A DNA stretch of 64,000 nt, from positions 30,179 through 94,178 of the forward strand of contig JAOAEQ010000012.1 in the NCBI GenBank assembly GCA_026416715.1, given 5' to 3'. The stretch's first letter is position 1. Each line of letters opens with the position of its first letter. The notes beneath the pieces are model-generated. The model had not been told where the DNA came from. It did not search any database and was given only the letters and a program-made list of their open reading frames with translations. This document shows positions 41,359-50,836 of the stretch, one piece after another. A program made the position numbers and the translations under genes. Source of the stretch: a bacterium. GTDB taxonomy: Bacteria; UBP4; UBA4092; JAOAEQ01.

Positions 41359-44184
41359 TTAAACCAATCCAGTAACTGCTAATAATATCGGCGCAACTGA
41401 ACCATCAGTCGCTACGAAATCGATGGTGCTGATTTCTTTTTCCGGATAAGGATTCCACCAGATATATGACCGAATAGTTATACGTTTCCCATCACGCAGT
41501 TTTCCTTTCCACGCTACACTCAGTTGTGGCGGAGAAACGTTATCTAGCCAAGAATGAATATTAATCCCATATTTCAAATCTACAAAGGATTTTGTACCAT
41601 CTTGATAATTGATAATGTACTGTCCGATTTTCGATTCAGGGTTTGCTGGCCAACCGGTGGTATGCAAAAATGCAATCCTAGATAGTTTTTGTTTAATCGG
41701 AATTCCGCTAATTTTTTCCGGAAACGATTCTGCTATCCCTGGTCCTTTCAACATCAACCCGGCAGGAGTATCTCCGATTTTTGATATGGTATACATCACA
41801 CAATCTTCTAATCGCACCGCACTATCCTGACCGAGCATGGCAAGTCTGGATAAATCATTACCCTGTCCATATCCGAGGAACCCAAGCGTATCTTGACTAT
41901 CAATCAGACTAACATTGCAATACGATGATAAATCGAATAATATACCCGGTTGTGGTTTCAACAATTTCGTCGGTTCGTTATATCGCTCTCGAAGCAATTG
42001 TGCCGGGTCATAAGGCAGCTCATCAAGTTTTTTCGGTAACGGACTCCAGAAATAGTCTGCAGCGAGAATATAAGCATAAATTTGCTTGAACTCTTTCTCG
42101 AGTGCAGTAGCGTTTCCAAAATAGCCAGTCCAAGTCGTTTGCATCATTCCGTAAGCATTCTTCTTTGCGCAATACTGACTGAACCCTTCGATATTCTTCG
42201 GAATATACCAGGTACATCCAATCGTTCTAAAACCGTGTTCCTGATAGAAATCAATGCTTGGATAAACGGTTTTTGGAGCGTAATGCCAATCCGCAATAAC
42301 GATATCTTTGGGAAGCGTATCAATTTTCGATTTAAACTTTTCCTTTAAAAGGATATCGCCCCACATCATCGTTTTAACCCCTTTTTGTTTTAGGTGTTCG
42401 TAAAGTTTCAACGTGTCCAAATAATATAAATCTACCAGTCCGACTTTTTTACATTCTTCATGCACCGGGAACGTACCGCGCATCTCGAATTCGTCATGAC
42501 CAATATGGAGATATTCCGGTTTATCAAACAGGTCAATTGCTTCATCAATCATTTTAAATATAAACTCGTAGCTTTTCGGATTTAACGGACAGTATGCATA
42601 CGGCATCGCACTATCTTCAACAAATTCGAGATTCTTTTTCGCCCGGAAAACGAACTCGAGATGACCAAGTGTCTGAACTAACGGTGTAACCGTTATAAAA
42701 TGGTCTTTTGCGCATTGGAGAACCTTTTTAAATTCCGATTTCGTTATCGCAGCCGGCTGGTTAACTTCCGGCACCGATTCCCATTGTATCCCCTGTTCAA
42801 CTTCATACACAATATGATTGATTTTATATCGGGAAAAAACCCGGTCGATGAGTCGAGTATGAAACCAGATGGAATCCTTATCCGCTAGGAGATGGATACA
42901 TCGATATTTAAATTGTGGTTTATCAAAAATCTCCGCTCCCTTCGCAACAAGTGAAAAATCATGGTGTTGCCGAAGTAATTGTTTAAACGATTGTGTACCG
43001 TAGTAGGTTCCCAACGGATCACTCCCAGCGATAATTGCATACTCTTTCGTTACCCGAAGTATATATCCCTGTTCACCAGGATAAGTTTTAGTGACCCCAA
43101 TATTCTCATGGTGGCAGATTTGTTTACTTATCGGATTCACCCACGGTTCACCAATAACAATCGCATTAGTTATTTTCCCGAATTTATATTTCGATGCGGA
43201 TACAACTTCTAGATTGAATCCGGCAAGTTCGGCTATCTCCTGATTCAATTCTTCTGCTGCTTTCGCGTTTTCTTTCGATGGATTGGAGGCAATAACGATT
43301 TTAGTCTCCTTATTAATACGAAAATCATTCTCTAACAATTTCAGATACATCGGTTGGGGAATAATTACCACTGGCTTCGGCTGGGGAATGAGCGCGTCAG
43401 CTATAGGAATCGGATTCGTTCCTTCAGTTGCAGACGGTTTGAGCGGAGCGATATCTCCACGGTACGAAATAAACTTGCCATTAAATTCGATTCCTTTCAG
43501 GATACCAAACCGCACAGAGTTATGAAATGAACCAGCACAGAACGACCAGCTCGATGTTTCTTGATGCGGGAGTTCGTTCCGACAGAAGTTTATCCGCCAA
43601 TATCGTTCATTGTATCCGCGCACTGCTAAGGTTGAAAACGGTATCTTAAATTCTGCTATCCAAGCATTCAACTCTCTCCCGGTTTTAACTTCCCAAACGA
43701 GTTTGGTTTCCGCTCCAGCATATCGTTCATCACCATGGAACATCGAATATTTTGTACCGAGAATATTGGTTACGAAATGATAATAATTATTATTTACCGT
43801 AACCATAAACGGAGAAATGAATACTTCAAATGAATCATCGAGATATACCGGGTCGTTTTCGGTTGTAAACTTTCCAACCAGTTGTTCCATTTTCGATTCA
43901 TACCCACGAAATGCAATATAGATATTCTCGGAATCATACACTATCCAGACTTCGGTTTGCTCCCGTTTCGGCATTGCCGTCTGATAATCGAGAAAATTCG
44001 TTACCGGTTTTGCTTTCTGCCAGCAAGCATCATCAAGGATGCCATCTACATTCGGGGGCGGGTCAGCATAAACCGCAACTATTTCTGGTAAAGGTTGTTG
44101 AAGCGGAGCACCAAATCCTATCCCCGAAATGAATGAGAGCATAACTAATAATCCACCTAAACAAATTCTCCAACAGGTAACCAT
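41359..44184 (-). CDS. Secreted beta-N-acetylhexosaminidase GH20 with N-terminal CBM9-like module
   Basis: This 941-residue protein has a signal peptide (1 to about 25). A CBM9-like beta-sandwich follows (about 35-245; VDGILDDACWQKAKPVTNF, SENIYIAFRGYES, FEVFISPF). Then comes a GH20b domain (about 275-400; VVIIPQPMYLKL, IAGSDPLGTYYGTQSFKQLL), the GH20 barrel (about 405-740) with HIGHDEFEMRG, whose Asp564-Glu565 is the catalytic pair, and a C-terminal beta domain. It would remove terminal GlcNAc or GalNAc from glycans outside the cell or in the periplasm, by substrate-assisted catalysis. An AAGGAG ribosome binding site precedes the ATG. Confidence 0.92.
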   Translation of the reverse strand: MVTCWRICLGGLLVMLSFISGIGFGAPLQQPLPEIVAVYADPPPNVDGILDDACWQKAKPVTNFLDYQTAMPKREQTEVWIVYDSENIYIAFRGYESKMEQLVGKFTTENDPVYLDDSFEVFISPFMVTVNNNYYHFVTNILGTKYSMFHGDERYAGAETKLVWEVKTGRELNAWIAEFKIPFSTLAVRGYNERYWRINFCRNELPHQETSSWSFCAGSFHNSVRFGILKGIEFNGKFISYRGDIAPLKPSATEGTNPIPIADALIPQPKPVVIIPQPMYLKLLENDFRINKETKIVIASNPSKENAKAAEELNQEIAELAGFNLEVVSASKYKFGKITNAIVIGEPWVNPISKQICHHENIGVTKTYPGEQGYILRVTKEYAIIAGSDPLGTYYGTQSFKQLLRQHHDFSLVAKGAEIFDKPQFKYRCIHLLADKDSIWFHTRLIDRVFSRYKINHIVYEVEQGIQWESVPEVNQPAAITKSEFKKVLQCAKDHFITVTPLVQTLGHLEFVFRAKKNLEFVEDSAMPYAYCPLNPKSYEFIFKMIDEAIDLFDKPEYLHIGHDEFEMRGTFPVHEECKKVGLVDLYYLDTLKLYEHLKQKGVKTMMWGDILLKEKFKSKIDTLPKDIVIADWHYAPKTVYPSIDFYQEHGFRTIGCTWYIPKNIEGFSQYCAKKNAYGMMQTTWTGYFGNATALEKEFKQIYAYILAADYFWSPLPKKLDELPYDPAQLLRERYNEPTKLLKPQPGILFDLSSYCNVSLIDSQDTLGFLGYGQGNDLSRLAMLGQDSAVRLEDCVMYTISKIGDTPAGLMLKGPGIAESFPEKISGIPIKQKLSRIAFLHTTGWPANPESKIGQYIINYQDGTKSFVDLKYGINIHSWLDNVSPPQLSVAWKGKLRDGKRITIRSYIWWNPYPEKEISTIDFVATDGSVAPILLAVTGLV

Positions 44185-44212
44185 ATTACCTAACTCCTTC
44201 CTATTCGACCAA

Positions 44213-44288
44213 ACTTTAGCTCAGGATTTATACCCTTTAGGGGTAGCTAATTTTCTTAAGGTAAACGCCTGATAACCTCGACTAAAGT
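44213..44288. repeat. Mini inverted-repeat element in the gap upstream of the GH20 gene
   Basis: The 354-base gap 44185-44538 has no gene. It contains ACTTTAGCTCAGG (44213-44225) inverted as CCTCGACTAAAGT (44276-44288; 11 of 13 positions match) and an inner TACCC-TTTAG-GGGTA (44231-44245). The shape is that of a MITE-like or REP-like hairpin. A related GGGTTTAACCC dyad occurs at 46481-46491. Confidence 0.45.
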
Positions 44289-44538
44289 CAGATAGAAATA
44301 TAGTTTTATTCGACAATTTATTGTCGTGTGGCATTGGTAATCTTATGTTCCGAATAGTTTTGGATAGATATTATACTTGAAAATCGAACAAAATAAAACT
44401 GTTAATCTCAAAATAGTGAGTATCTCCAGCGGAATTGATTTTCCTATCATGACTTTATTTCTGAGAAGGCACCTACTAAAAGCGGAATGAGAATAGAGCA
44501 ATACCGTTTAACTCTATCCCCACTCAACTATCACCATG

Positions 44539-46218
44539 TTATACTTTAAATAAATCTCCCATCCGTTTCCCAAGAAGTTTGCTGGCGATAAGGAACGAAA
44601 TTATCAAAATTCCCATACCGAGAACGCCCATCGCACTCGCGATTTGCGGTCCATCAGTTACCCGCCCGAGTAATGCATAGATAGCTTTCGTTATCGGGTA
44701 ATATCTCTCTTGCATTGCGAGGATAAGACTATCACTTACTTCCAGCATCGCAAACGCAAAGGCAAGCACGCTACCCACCAAAACATGCATGAAGATTAAG
44801 GGGAAGGTTACTCGTAAAAACGTCTGACTCGGTTTTGCTCCGAGACTTGAAGAGGCTTCTTCGAGCGTGACACTACATTGCTGGAACCCGGCATACGCTG
44901 ACCGAACCATATACGGCAACCGGCGAATGGTATATCCGATAATCAGTAATGGAACCGGATTAACTCGCGGGTCAAGAAACGTTCCGGAAAAACAGGTTAA
45001 ATATCCGAATGCTAGGACGAGTCCGGGGATGGTTAAACTTAACATCGTTAAAATATCCAACATCATTGCTCCGCGAATCTTCTTCCGCGCAACCAGATAG
45101 GCAATACTAACTCCGATAAGAATATTGAGAAACGTACTCGCAGCACTTAACATCAAACTATTCCTGATACTGCTAATCGCTAAGGGATGCGCAAATGCTA
45201 ACTGATAATATTTCAGTGTCCATTTAGTTGGCAGAACGGTCATAAACCATTCATCCGAAAATGAAGTTAAGATGACGCCAAGATGGGGCAGAACGGAAAT
45301 GAAAATTAAAAGAATCAACAACAACGATAGAACGATAGAACGAATGAACTGGATAACTTTATTGTTATCTTTTCGTTCTGAAACAACGATTTCGGTTTTT
45401 CGAGTTAAGCTCGCATATCCTTTCGTACCGCCGATTTTTTTACTAACGATAAATAGCAGAATAGTTAAGAACAGCACAGATACGACTAACGCATAGCCCA
45501 TCGGGTTCACGGCCATATCCGTTATCATTTCGAATATCATTATGGGAACAACTTTCCGATATTCAAAAATCAGCGGAGTACCTAAATCTGCAAATGACCA
45601 TAAGAAAACGATTACCGCACCAGCAAAATATCCGGGTAAAATTAACGGCAGGGTTACGGTTCTCCAGCGTCGGAACGGTTTCGCACCAAGACTGGCTGCA
45701 GCTTCTTCTAAACTCAGGTCGAGATTAGCTAAACTTGCGGTTAAGTTTAAATACATTATCGGATATAAATGGAGCGTTTCGAGAATAACCACGCCCCAGA
45801 ATCCCGCTGCACCAAGAAAATCGAGCGGTTCCGCAATCAGCCCGAATTGTATCAGCAGCAGATTGACTGACCCAAACCGAGCAAGCAGTTGCTTAAATCC
45901 GATTGCGCCGACAAACGGCGGGACGATTAACGGTAGTAATACTAACCCGCTGAAAATCCGTTTCCCGAAAAACTGGTATCGTCGGAATATCAGCGATAAT
46001 GGGAAACTAATCAGCGTGGTTAACAGCGTTACTACCAGTGCAAGATGGAAACTATTACGTAACCCCTGCTGGATAATCGGATGAGTTAATAGAAGTTTAA
46101 AATAGGTTAAATCAAATTGCCCGTCTATCCAAACCGATTGCTCAACCACATAGAATATTGGGTAGATGAAAAAAACCACAAAGAAGAGTAGGAGAATAGC
46201 AAGTAATCCAAACTTCAT
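44539..46218 (-). CDS. ABC transporter permease, Fe3+/thiamine type (two permease domains)
   Basis: The 559-residue membrane protein has about twelve helices in two homologous halves. Each half carries an EAA-type loop (LEEAAASLGAKPFRRWRTVTL and LEEASSSLGAKPSQTFLRVTF), as in FbpB, ThiP and related permeases that fold both channel halves in one chain. It would pair with the ATPase encoded upstream on the same strand (46548-47642). No periplasmic binding protein is encoded in the window, so the substrate (Fe3+, phosphonate, sugar phosphate or another) stays open. The first ATG is used; no ribosome binding site is seen. Confidence 0.9.
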   Translation of the reverse strand: MKFGLLAILLLFFVVFFIYPIFYVVEQSVWIDGQFDLTYFKLLLTHPIIQQGLRNSFHLALVVTLLTTLISFPLSLIFRRYQFFGKRIFSGLVLLPLIVPPFVGAIGFKQLLARFGSVNLLLIQFGLIAEPLDFLGAAGFWGVVILETLHLYPIMYLNLTASLANLDLSLEEAAASLGAKPFRRWRTVTLPLILPGYFAGAVIVFLWSFADLGTPLIFEYRKVVPIMIFEMITDMAVNPMGYALVVSVLFLTILLFIVSKKIGGTKGYASLTRKTEIVVSERKDNNKVIQFIRSIVLSLLLILLIFISVLPHLGVILTSFSDEWFMTVLPTKWTLKYYQLAFAHPLAISSIRNSLMLSAASTFLNILIGVSIAYLVARKKIRGAMMLDILTMLSLTIPGLVLAFGYLTCFSGTFLDPRVNPVPLLIIGYTIRRLPYMVRSAYAGFQQCSVTLEEASSSLGAKPSQTFLRVTFPLIFMHVLVGSVLAFAFAMLEVSDSLILAMQERYYPITKAIYALLGRVTDGPQIASAMGVLGMGILIISFLIASKLLGKRMGDLFKV

Positions 46219-46547
46219 AACCGATTTATATAAAGACCGCTAAGAACGCAAAAGTTATTGAGTTCCATTAGCGCTCTTTGCGAGTAATAGACCTTATCCC
46301 GAATGGTACATGAAAAACAATCCCTCGTTTACTTGCGCAAGGAAGAGATTTAGTGACGAAATTCCGCCATTCTTGATCCCGCTTATACCCCCTATCTGAA
46401 GATAGGAAGTAATCAGTTTAGGGGATTGGATAGCCCCAAACTTGAGCCCAGAGAAACAAATGCATCATGAATACACCTTAGGGTTTAACCCCGAGCTATA
46501 CTCAATATAAGAGACAACGTCAATTGCAAAATTTGGGGGTATAACAA
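46219..46547. other. Gap with short dyads and no gene
   Basis: This 329-base stretch between permease and ATPase genes has no open frame of interest. It contains GGGTTTAACCC (46481-46491), a GGGG...CCCC dyad near 46420-46437, and a segment near 46232-46252 (AAGACCGCTAAGAACGCAAA) that resembles the intergenic phrases at 29255 and 48907. It separates the ATPase from the permease by more than is usual for one operon. Confidence 0.5.
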
Positions 46548-47642
46548 TTATTCTTTTAGAACTATAATATGTTCAGGAGGAAATGAAATGTTGATTTTTT
46601 CTCCCGGTTTAACCGACACTGCTTTTGCTTCAGTTACTACGGCTTTCCATTCCAACCCAGTAGCGAGATGGAACCAAATTTGCTCCTGTTCCCCTTGAAA
46701 ACTTGCGCTAACTATATCTGCAGAAAACCGGTTCATCGGGCTATGTTCGTACTCGGTACTTGATGCTTGGTACTTTTGTAACTGGATTGATTCCGGTCGA
46801 ATTGAGCATATCACTGATTGACCTGGTTGAACGGGAATAGAACCCTGATTCGCTATTAGTTGCCCGAGTTCGGTCTGAATAAGAATCTGATTGTGTTCTA
46901 GTATCTGTTGTATCGTTCCATTAATCAGATTGGTTTCCCCGATAAACCCGGCAACGAAACTATTAACTGGTTGATAATATATTTCTTTTGGCGTCCCGAC
47001 TTGCAAGATTCTCCCATCGCGCATTACAGCGATTCGGTCAGCTAATGATAACGCTTCTTTACAATCATGCGTTACATAAATCGTCGTTACTCCTGATTCC
47101 CGATGGATAGCCCGAATTTCTTCTCGCATTTCAATTCGAAGTTTCGCATCTAGGTTCGCTAACGGTTCATCGAGCAGCAATAAATCTGGCGAAATAACCA
47201 AAGCGCGAGCTACCGCGACTCGCTGCTGTTCTCCTCCCGATAACGTTCCCGGACTCCGTTTCTCATACCCTGAAAGTTTAACTAACGCCAATATCTCCGC
47301 AACTTTCTTCTTTCGGTCAGCTATCGGGATATTGCGCGTTCTCAATCCATACTCGATATTTTTCGCTACGGTTAAATGCGGGAATAACGCATAGTTCTGG
47401 AATACAAACCCGATATTCCGCTGATACGGCGGGAATTCATTTACCCGCTGGTCATTGAAATAAATATCACCCGTATCCGGTTGATAGAATCCGGCTAATA
47501 ACCGAAGAAGAGTAGTTTTCCCACACCCTGACGGACCGAGGAGAAAAAACAATTCCCCAGCGTCAATCTTAAGATTAATATCATTGAGAATGAGCTTATC
47601 GGCAATAGAAAGTTTGATTTGGTTTAAAGTTACCGAAACCAT
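46548..47642 (-). CDS. ABC transporter ATP-binding protein with TOBE-like domain (FbpC/PotA type)
   Basis: From the ATG at 47642 the 364-residue protein has Walker A GPSGCGKTT, Q-loop FVFQNYALFPHLTV, signature LSGGEQQRVAVARALV, Walker B LLLLDEPLANLDAKLR and H-loop YVTHDCKEAL, all intact. A C-terminal TOBE-like extension (about 280-364; SVICSIRPESIQL) follows, as in FbpC/PotA/MalK-type importers. It energises the two-domain permease encoded downstream. A TTG start three codons upstream (47651) lies in a hairpin arm and is unlikely. Confidence 0.93.
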   Translation of the reverse strand: MVSVTLNQIKLSIADKLILNDINLKIDAGELFFLLGPSGCGKTTLLRLLAGFYQPDTGDIYFNDQRVNEFPPYQRNIGFVFQNYALFPHLTVAKNIEYGLRTRNIPIADRKKKVAEILALVKLSGYEKRSPGTLSGGEQQRVAVARALVISPDLLLLDEPLANLDAKLRIEMREEIRAIHRESGVTTIYVTHDCKEALSLADRIAVMRDGRILQVGTPKEIYYQPVNSFVAGFIGETNLINGTIQQILEHNQILIQTELGQLIANQGSIPVQPGQSVICSIRPESIQLQKYQASSTEYEHSPMNRFSADIVSASFQGEQEQIWFHLATGLEWKAVVTEAKAVSVKPGEKINISFPPEHIIVLKE

Positions 47643-47733
47643 AAAAAACAAGCCACGATTGAACTCGAATTATCGTTTATCGCTTATATTATACAATATT
47701 TTATTTAATTAGATTCGAGAAAATTCGTGGCTT
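47643..47733 (-). terminator. Large hairpin with T-run directly before the ATPase start
   Basis: AAGCCACGA (47650-47658) pairs with TCGTGGCTT (47725-47733), and inner CTCGAAT (47664-47670) with ATTCGAG (47713-47719). On the minus strand the structure is followed by GTTTTTT and then immediately by the ATPase ATG. The loop includes TATAAT-like sequence. It looks like a terminator for the ParB-like gene, or a leader structure that controls the ATPase. Confidence 0.5.
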
Positions 47734-47857
47734 AATTTTTCGAGTTTTAAACAACCTAATTATTCCGATAATATCTAGTAAACTGTGAATTTAAAGGTTG
47801 CACTTGTTGGCTTTTATAAGTTTAACACTAACAATTAATTCTTGCGGGTATCATTTA

Positions 47858-48895
47858 CTAGATTTGCTCCGGTTGCTCAATGTTCATGCTGGTTAATTGT
47901 TGCAGTTTCTTTTCTTGCTCTTGCAGTAACCGAGATAACACTTCCCCATAATATTCCATCAGTTTTTCCATCTGCGGAATCAGAATATAAAAATATTCCA
48001 ACTTAAACTTGTCATATTCTAATGGTTTCTTTTTTAGTTTCTGGACGATTTGGAAACTATGCTGAATGAGCATGAATAATTGAATCAGGTTCGGTGCAGA
48101 TTGATATTGCTCCTGCATCGGCGCAATGTGCGCCGGACTCGGAACTCCTATCGGTTTGTATAGAGCTTTCTGCGGTTGTGTTTTTTTCCTCGCACGATTC
48201 CGTTCAGATTGTTGATATAACGCTTCCCGATATCCCAGTGCTCGAGCCGATACCAACTCTTTCAAATCCGGGTCTAAGTCTTTTAATTGTAAAAATCGAT
48301 AGATGGTGGTTATGCTCATTTTTAAAAGTTTTGCCGTCTGTTCATAGAAGTCTGGGAAAGCAAGTTCTCCTTTGGATAACTTGCTTTTTTGATATTCTTC
48401 ACTCATATGGTCACCTCCGTGTTTAATCTTTCCATAGACCTGTTCAAACCGGTGTTTTCGTTCGAGAATCGCTTCGCAGAGCTCTAGCGGAGTCAAGTCT
48501 TTCCTTTGCATATTTTCCGATAATTGCATGTCAAACTGTTTTAACTTGGATATTGCGGATTGCTTATCCTGACTGTTTATTTCGAGCTTAGTCAAGGTGT
48601 AGTTCAAAGATGATTCTATTTTGTTATTTGAATTTGGAATGGTAAATTTAGTTTCGTTACCTGCTATTTCTTCCTTCGAACTTTGTATTTGAACTATCGC
48701 TGGAATTTCTTGCCAGCCGAGCAATTCAGCTGCTTTCAATCTTCTGAATCCAGCAATCAATGCATAATCTGATGTTACCACTATTGGATGTAATAATCCA
48801 TGGTGTTTGATATCTTCCGCTAACTCGGTTATATTACCGAAATCAAACCGAGCACGAAAACCAATTTTTATTGAAGCAATCGAAACATTCTGCAT
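47858..48895 (-). CDS. ParB/sulfiredoxin-fold protein with atypical C-terminus
   Basis: From the ATG at 48895, set eight bases after an AGGAGAG site, the 345-residue product begins with a ParB-like domain (about 1-75): ITELAEDIKHHGLLHPIVV, then LIAGFRRLKAAELLGWQEIPAIV, where GFRR replaces the usual GERR CTPase/DNA-contact motif. A long polar insert (about 80-125) and a helix-turn-helix-like region follow (TAKLLKMSITTIYRFLQL). The last third is charged coiled coil (KLEYFYILIPQMEKLMEYY). It is not a chromosome-partition ParB (no parA beside it) and more likely a ParB-related regulator or nuclease-type protein. Confidence 0.75.
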   Translation of the reverse strand: MQNVSIASIKIGFRARFDFGNITELAEDIKHHGLLHPIVVTSDYALIAGFRRLKAAELLGWQEIPAIVQIQSSKEEIAGNETKFTIPNSNNKIESSLNYTLTKLEINSQDKQSAISKLKQFDMQLSENMQRKDLTPLELCEAILERKHRFEQVYGKIKHGGDHMSEEYQKSKLSKGELAFPDFYEQTAKLLKMSITTIYRFLQLKDLDPDLKELVSARALGYREALYQQSERNRARKKTQPQKALYKPIGVPSPAHIAPMQEQYQSAPNLIQLFMLIQHSFQIVQKLKKKPLEYDKFKLEYFYILIPQMEKLMEYYGEVLSRLLQEQEKKLQQLTSMNIEQPEQI

Positions 48896-49206
48896 ACCAT
48901 CTTCTCTCCTGTTACCACTAAGACACAAAGACGCCAAGGTTCATGTTTAAAAATGCTCATTTTACCATGTAAACCGATTCTACTTTGGTACTCTGTGGCT
49001 TAGTAGCTAAATTATTGTTTCAGATTTCGATATTCAAATTTGTTTCAGTTATAATAATTCATTTATTTAACCGCAGGGTGTCTCTATACTCTAGAAAAAT
49101 ATAGCCAAGAAAAATTATGCTTGGTAAGTAAAGGAAAGAGTGTGGTTAACTGATAAAAGACCGCTTTTAGAAAAAAGATGGTTTGAAAATTTCTCTCTCT
49201 GGGCTT
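48896..49206. other. Intergenic region without a recognisable gene
   Basis: This stretch contains a phrase near 48907-48934 (CCACTAAGACACAAAGACGC) that recurs in inverted form near 54533-54560. Sequences like TTTCGATATTCAAATTT (49026-49042) belong to the other AT-rich extragenic repeats. No frame longer than about 30 codons has coding character. Confidence 0.5.
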
Positions 49207-49237
49207 GAATCGGAATTGAACGGTTCAATTCCGATTC
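49207..49237. promoter_or_regulatory. Perfect 31-base palindrome upstream of the ars promoter
   Basis: GAATCGGAATTGAAC (49207-49221) is repeated exactly as its reverse complement at 49223-49237 around one central G. It ends 14 bases before the ars -35 box. It has no T-run, so it may be an operator, a cruciform or an old terminator. Confidence 0.55.
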
Positions 49238-49251
49238 TGCTCCATTGCTAC

Positions 49252-49300
49252 TTGACAACCCAGTCGGTTCTGTGTTTTAATATATGAACATATAATCATA
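49252..49300 (+). promoter_or_regulatory. ars promoter with candidate ArsR operator
   Basis: TTGACA (49252-49257) and TTTAAT (49276-49281), 18 bases apart, form a good sigma-70 promoter. Overlapping its start region, ATATGAACATAT (49282-49293) is a short palindrome, and TATGA (49283-49287) with TCATA (49296-49300) an inverted pair, which fits ArsR/SmtB-type operators. Confidence 0.65.
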
Positions 49301-49313
49301 CATTGGATTTAAT

Positions 49314-49709
49314 ATGTTTTTTATGCGAGAGATAGCCGAGTTATTTAACCTATTATCTGACCAGACCCGATTGCGGATTCTAAATCTCTTATTCCAACGA
49401 CCATTATGTGTCTGTGAGTTGGAAGAAGTACTGCAGATGTCACAATCGCGGATATCGCATCAGTTGAAATTGTTACGCGCTGCCAATCTGGTTATAGATG
49501 AACGTGACCGGCAATGGATAATCTATCGTATCCAACCGCAAACGGAACATTTCTCGCAACTGATTCTCGATATTTTGCGACAATGGCTCGAACAGAACGA
49601 AATCGCGAAATCGGATTTAGCGCGGTTGCAAGAATGCATGGTTTGCGGCTCGAGAAGAACGACTGTTTGTAATGGTAATCGCAAAATCCAAAATCCAAAT
49701 GTCAAATAA
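49314..49709 (+). CDS. arsR: ArsR family arsenic-responsive repressor
   Basis: The 131-residue winged-helix protein has the ArsR core ELFNLLSDQTRLRILNLLF, followed by LCVCELEEVLQMSQSRISHQLKLLRAANLV. The CVCE motif at the start of the recognition helix is the As(III)-binding Cys pair of classical ArsR. A C-terminal extension carries more Cys (ECMVCGSRR, TVC). It should repress the promoter overlapping its start and release on arsenite binding. Start: ATG at 49314 or 49323; the second gives the usual family N-terminus. The last eight codons run into a repeat element, and the stop codon lies in it. It leads the whole plus-strand cluster to 55762. Confidence 0.92.
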   Translation: MFFMREIAELFNLLSDQTRLRILNLLFQRPLCVCELEEVLQMSQSRISHQLKLLRAANLVIDERDRQWIIYRIQPQTEHFSQLILDILRQWLEQNEIAKSDLARLQECMVCGSRRTTVCNGNRKIQNPNVK

Positions 49710-49795
49710 ATCATTGAATCACAGTAATCCTTTAATCGATTTGGATTTAAACGATTTATTTGGACTATGAAATTTGAAATTTGAATTTTCAAAAT
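49681..49795. repeat. AT-rich hairpin element, ars copy 1
   Basis: The segment begins AAATCCAAAATCCAAATGTC and ends with a GATTTATTTGGA...TTTGAAATTTG arm complementary to its start. It matches the element at 53682-53800 in both arms, so two copies of one mini-element lie within the ars cluster. The 3' codons of arsR and an upstream extension of arsP overlap it. Confidence 0.6.
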
Positions 49796-49798
49796 TTT

Positions 49799-50836
49799 AT
49801 GATGTTACTCCAGAAAATTTTGGGCGGCGGATTGTCTGCCCTACTCGATTATCTATCCGCGCATGTATTAACCTGTCTCGTACCGGCATTTTTTATCGCT
49901 GGTGGAATAGCGGTATTCGTTTCGCAAACTGCGGTGATGAAATATTTCGGGGCGCAAGCGAAAAAATGGGTTGCGTATAGTGTCGCGTCAGTTTCCGGAA
50001 CTATCCTTGCAGTATGCTCATGTACCATATTGCCGTTATTCGGTGGGATATATAAACGCGGAGCTGGGCTTGGTCCCGCAACTGCGTTTCTCTATTCTGG
50101 TCCGGCGATAAATGTTCTTGCTATCGTTTATACTGCGCGGTTGTTAGGATTCGAGTTAGGGCTCGCGCGTGCTCTCGGTGCAATTTCGTTTTCCATTATC
50201 ATCGGATTAATTATGGCTTGGCTATGGCGGAAAGAGGAAACGGTTAAAAATAGTAATAATCAAATGTTTATTCTGCCGGATGACCAGAAACCTAAACATG
50301 GTGGAATAACTATTCTCTATTTTTCGGTTCTCGTCGGTATCCTGATTTTTGGTGCAGCGAAAAAATGGATAATAACCGGCATTCTATTAGTCAGTCTCGG
50401 AATTATCCTATATCGTTGGTATAAAAAAGAGGAGTTGAAAGAATGGATGTTCCAGACCTGGGATTTATTTAAGAAAGTGTTCCCGATTCTATTAGTTGGG
50501 GTGTTTATTGCTGGAATGTTGAAAGTTCTCGTTCCGGAATCGGTTATCACTAAATGGCTAGGCGGCAATAGTCTAACCGCAAACCTACTAGCATCAGTAT
50601 TTGGCGCGTTGTTCTATTTTTCGACCTTAACCGAAGTGCCGATTATTAAAGCATTGCTCGACCTCGGAATGGGAAAAGGACCGGCATTAGCGCTGTTGCT
50701 TGCCGGTCCGGCGTTGAGTCTGCCGAGTATGATAGTATTAATCCGATTGATTGGATTCAAGAAAACCCTAGCGTATGTGATTCTGGTAGTGGTTATGTCG
50801 ACTATAACTGGGATGCTATTTGGAGTAATCATATAA
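49799..50836 (+). CDS. arsP: ArsP-like permease (UPF0718/DUF318)
   Basis: From the ATG at 49799 the 345-residue membrane protein has two four-helix blocks. Each block carries the family glycine/proline motif (VCSCTILPLFGGIYKRGAGL, and AGPALSLPSMIVL). The Cys pair AVCSC in the first block corresponds to the metal-handling Cys of ArsP, the exporter of trivalent organoarsenicals such as methylarsenite. Its placement between arsR and arsC, together with arsM later in the cluster, supports that substrate. A TTG start at 49781 lies in the repeat and is unlikely. Confidence 0.88.
   Translation: MMLLQKILGGGLSALLDYLSAHVLTCLVPAFFIAGGIAVFVSQTAVMKYFGAQAKKWVAYSVASVSGTILAVCSCTILPLFGGIYKRGAGLGPATAFLYSGPAINVLAIVYTARLLGFELGLARALGAISFSIIIGLIMAWLWRKEETVKNSNNQMFILPDDQKPKHGGITILYFSVLVGILIFGAAKKWIITGILLVSLGIILYRWYKKEELKEWMFQTWDLFKKVFPILLVGVFIAGMLKVLVPESVITKWLGGNSLTANLLASVFGALFYFSTLTEVPIIKALLDLGMGKGPALALLLAGPALSLPSMIVLIRLIGFKKTLAYVILVVVMSTITGMLFGVII

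Noticed and set aside
45542-46084. 180-codon plus-strand frame opposite the two-domain permease
   Set aside because: It is a shadow of the repetitive membrane codons; the sense product has two EAA loops.
47858-48895. Chromosome partition locus
   Set aside because: The protein has a ParB-like fold, but no parA, parS array or origin-linked genes are nearby and the GERR motif is altered.
49781-49798. TTG start for the ArsP-like permease
   Set aside because: The six codons lie in the AT-rich repeat element; the ATG at 49799 begins the first helix.
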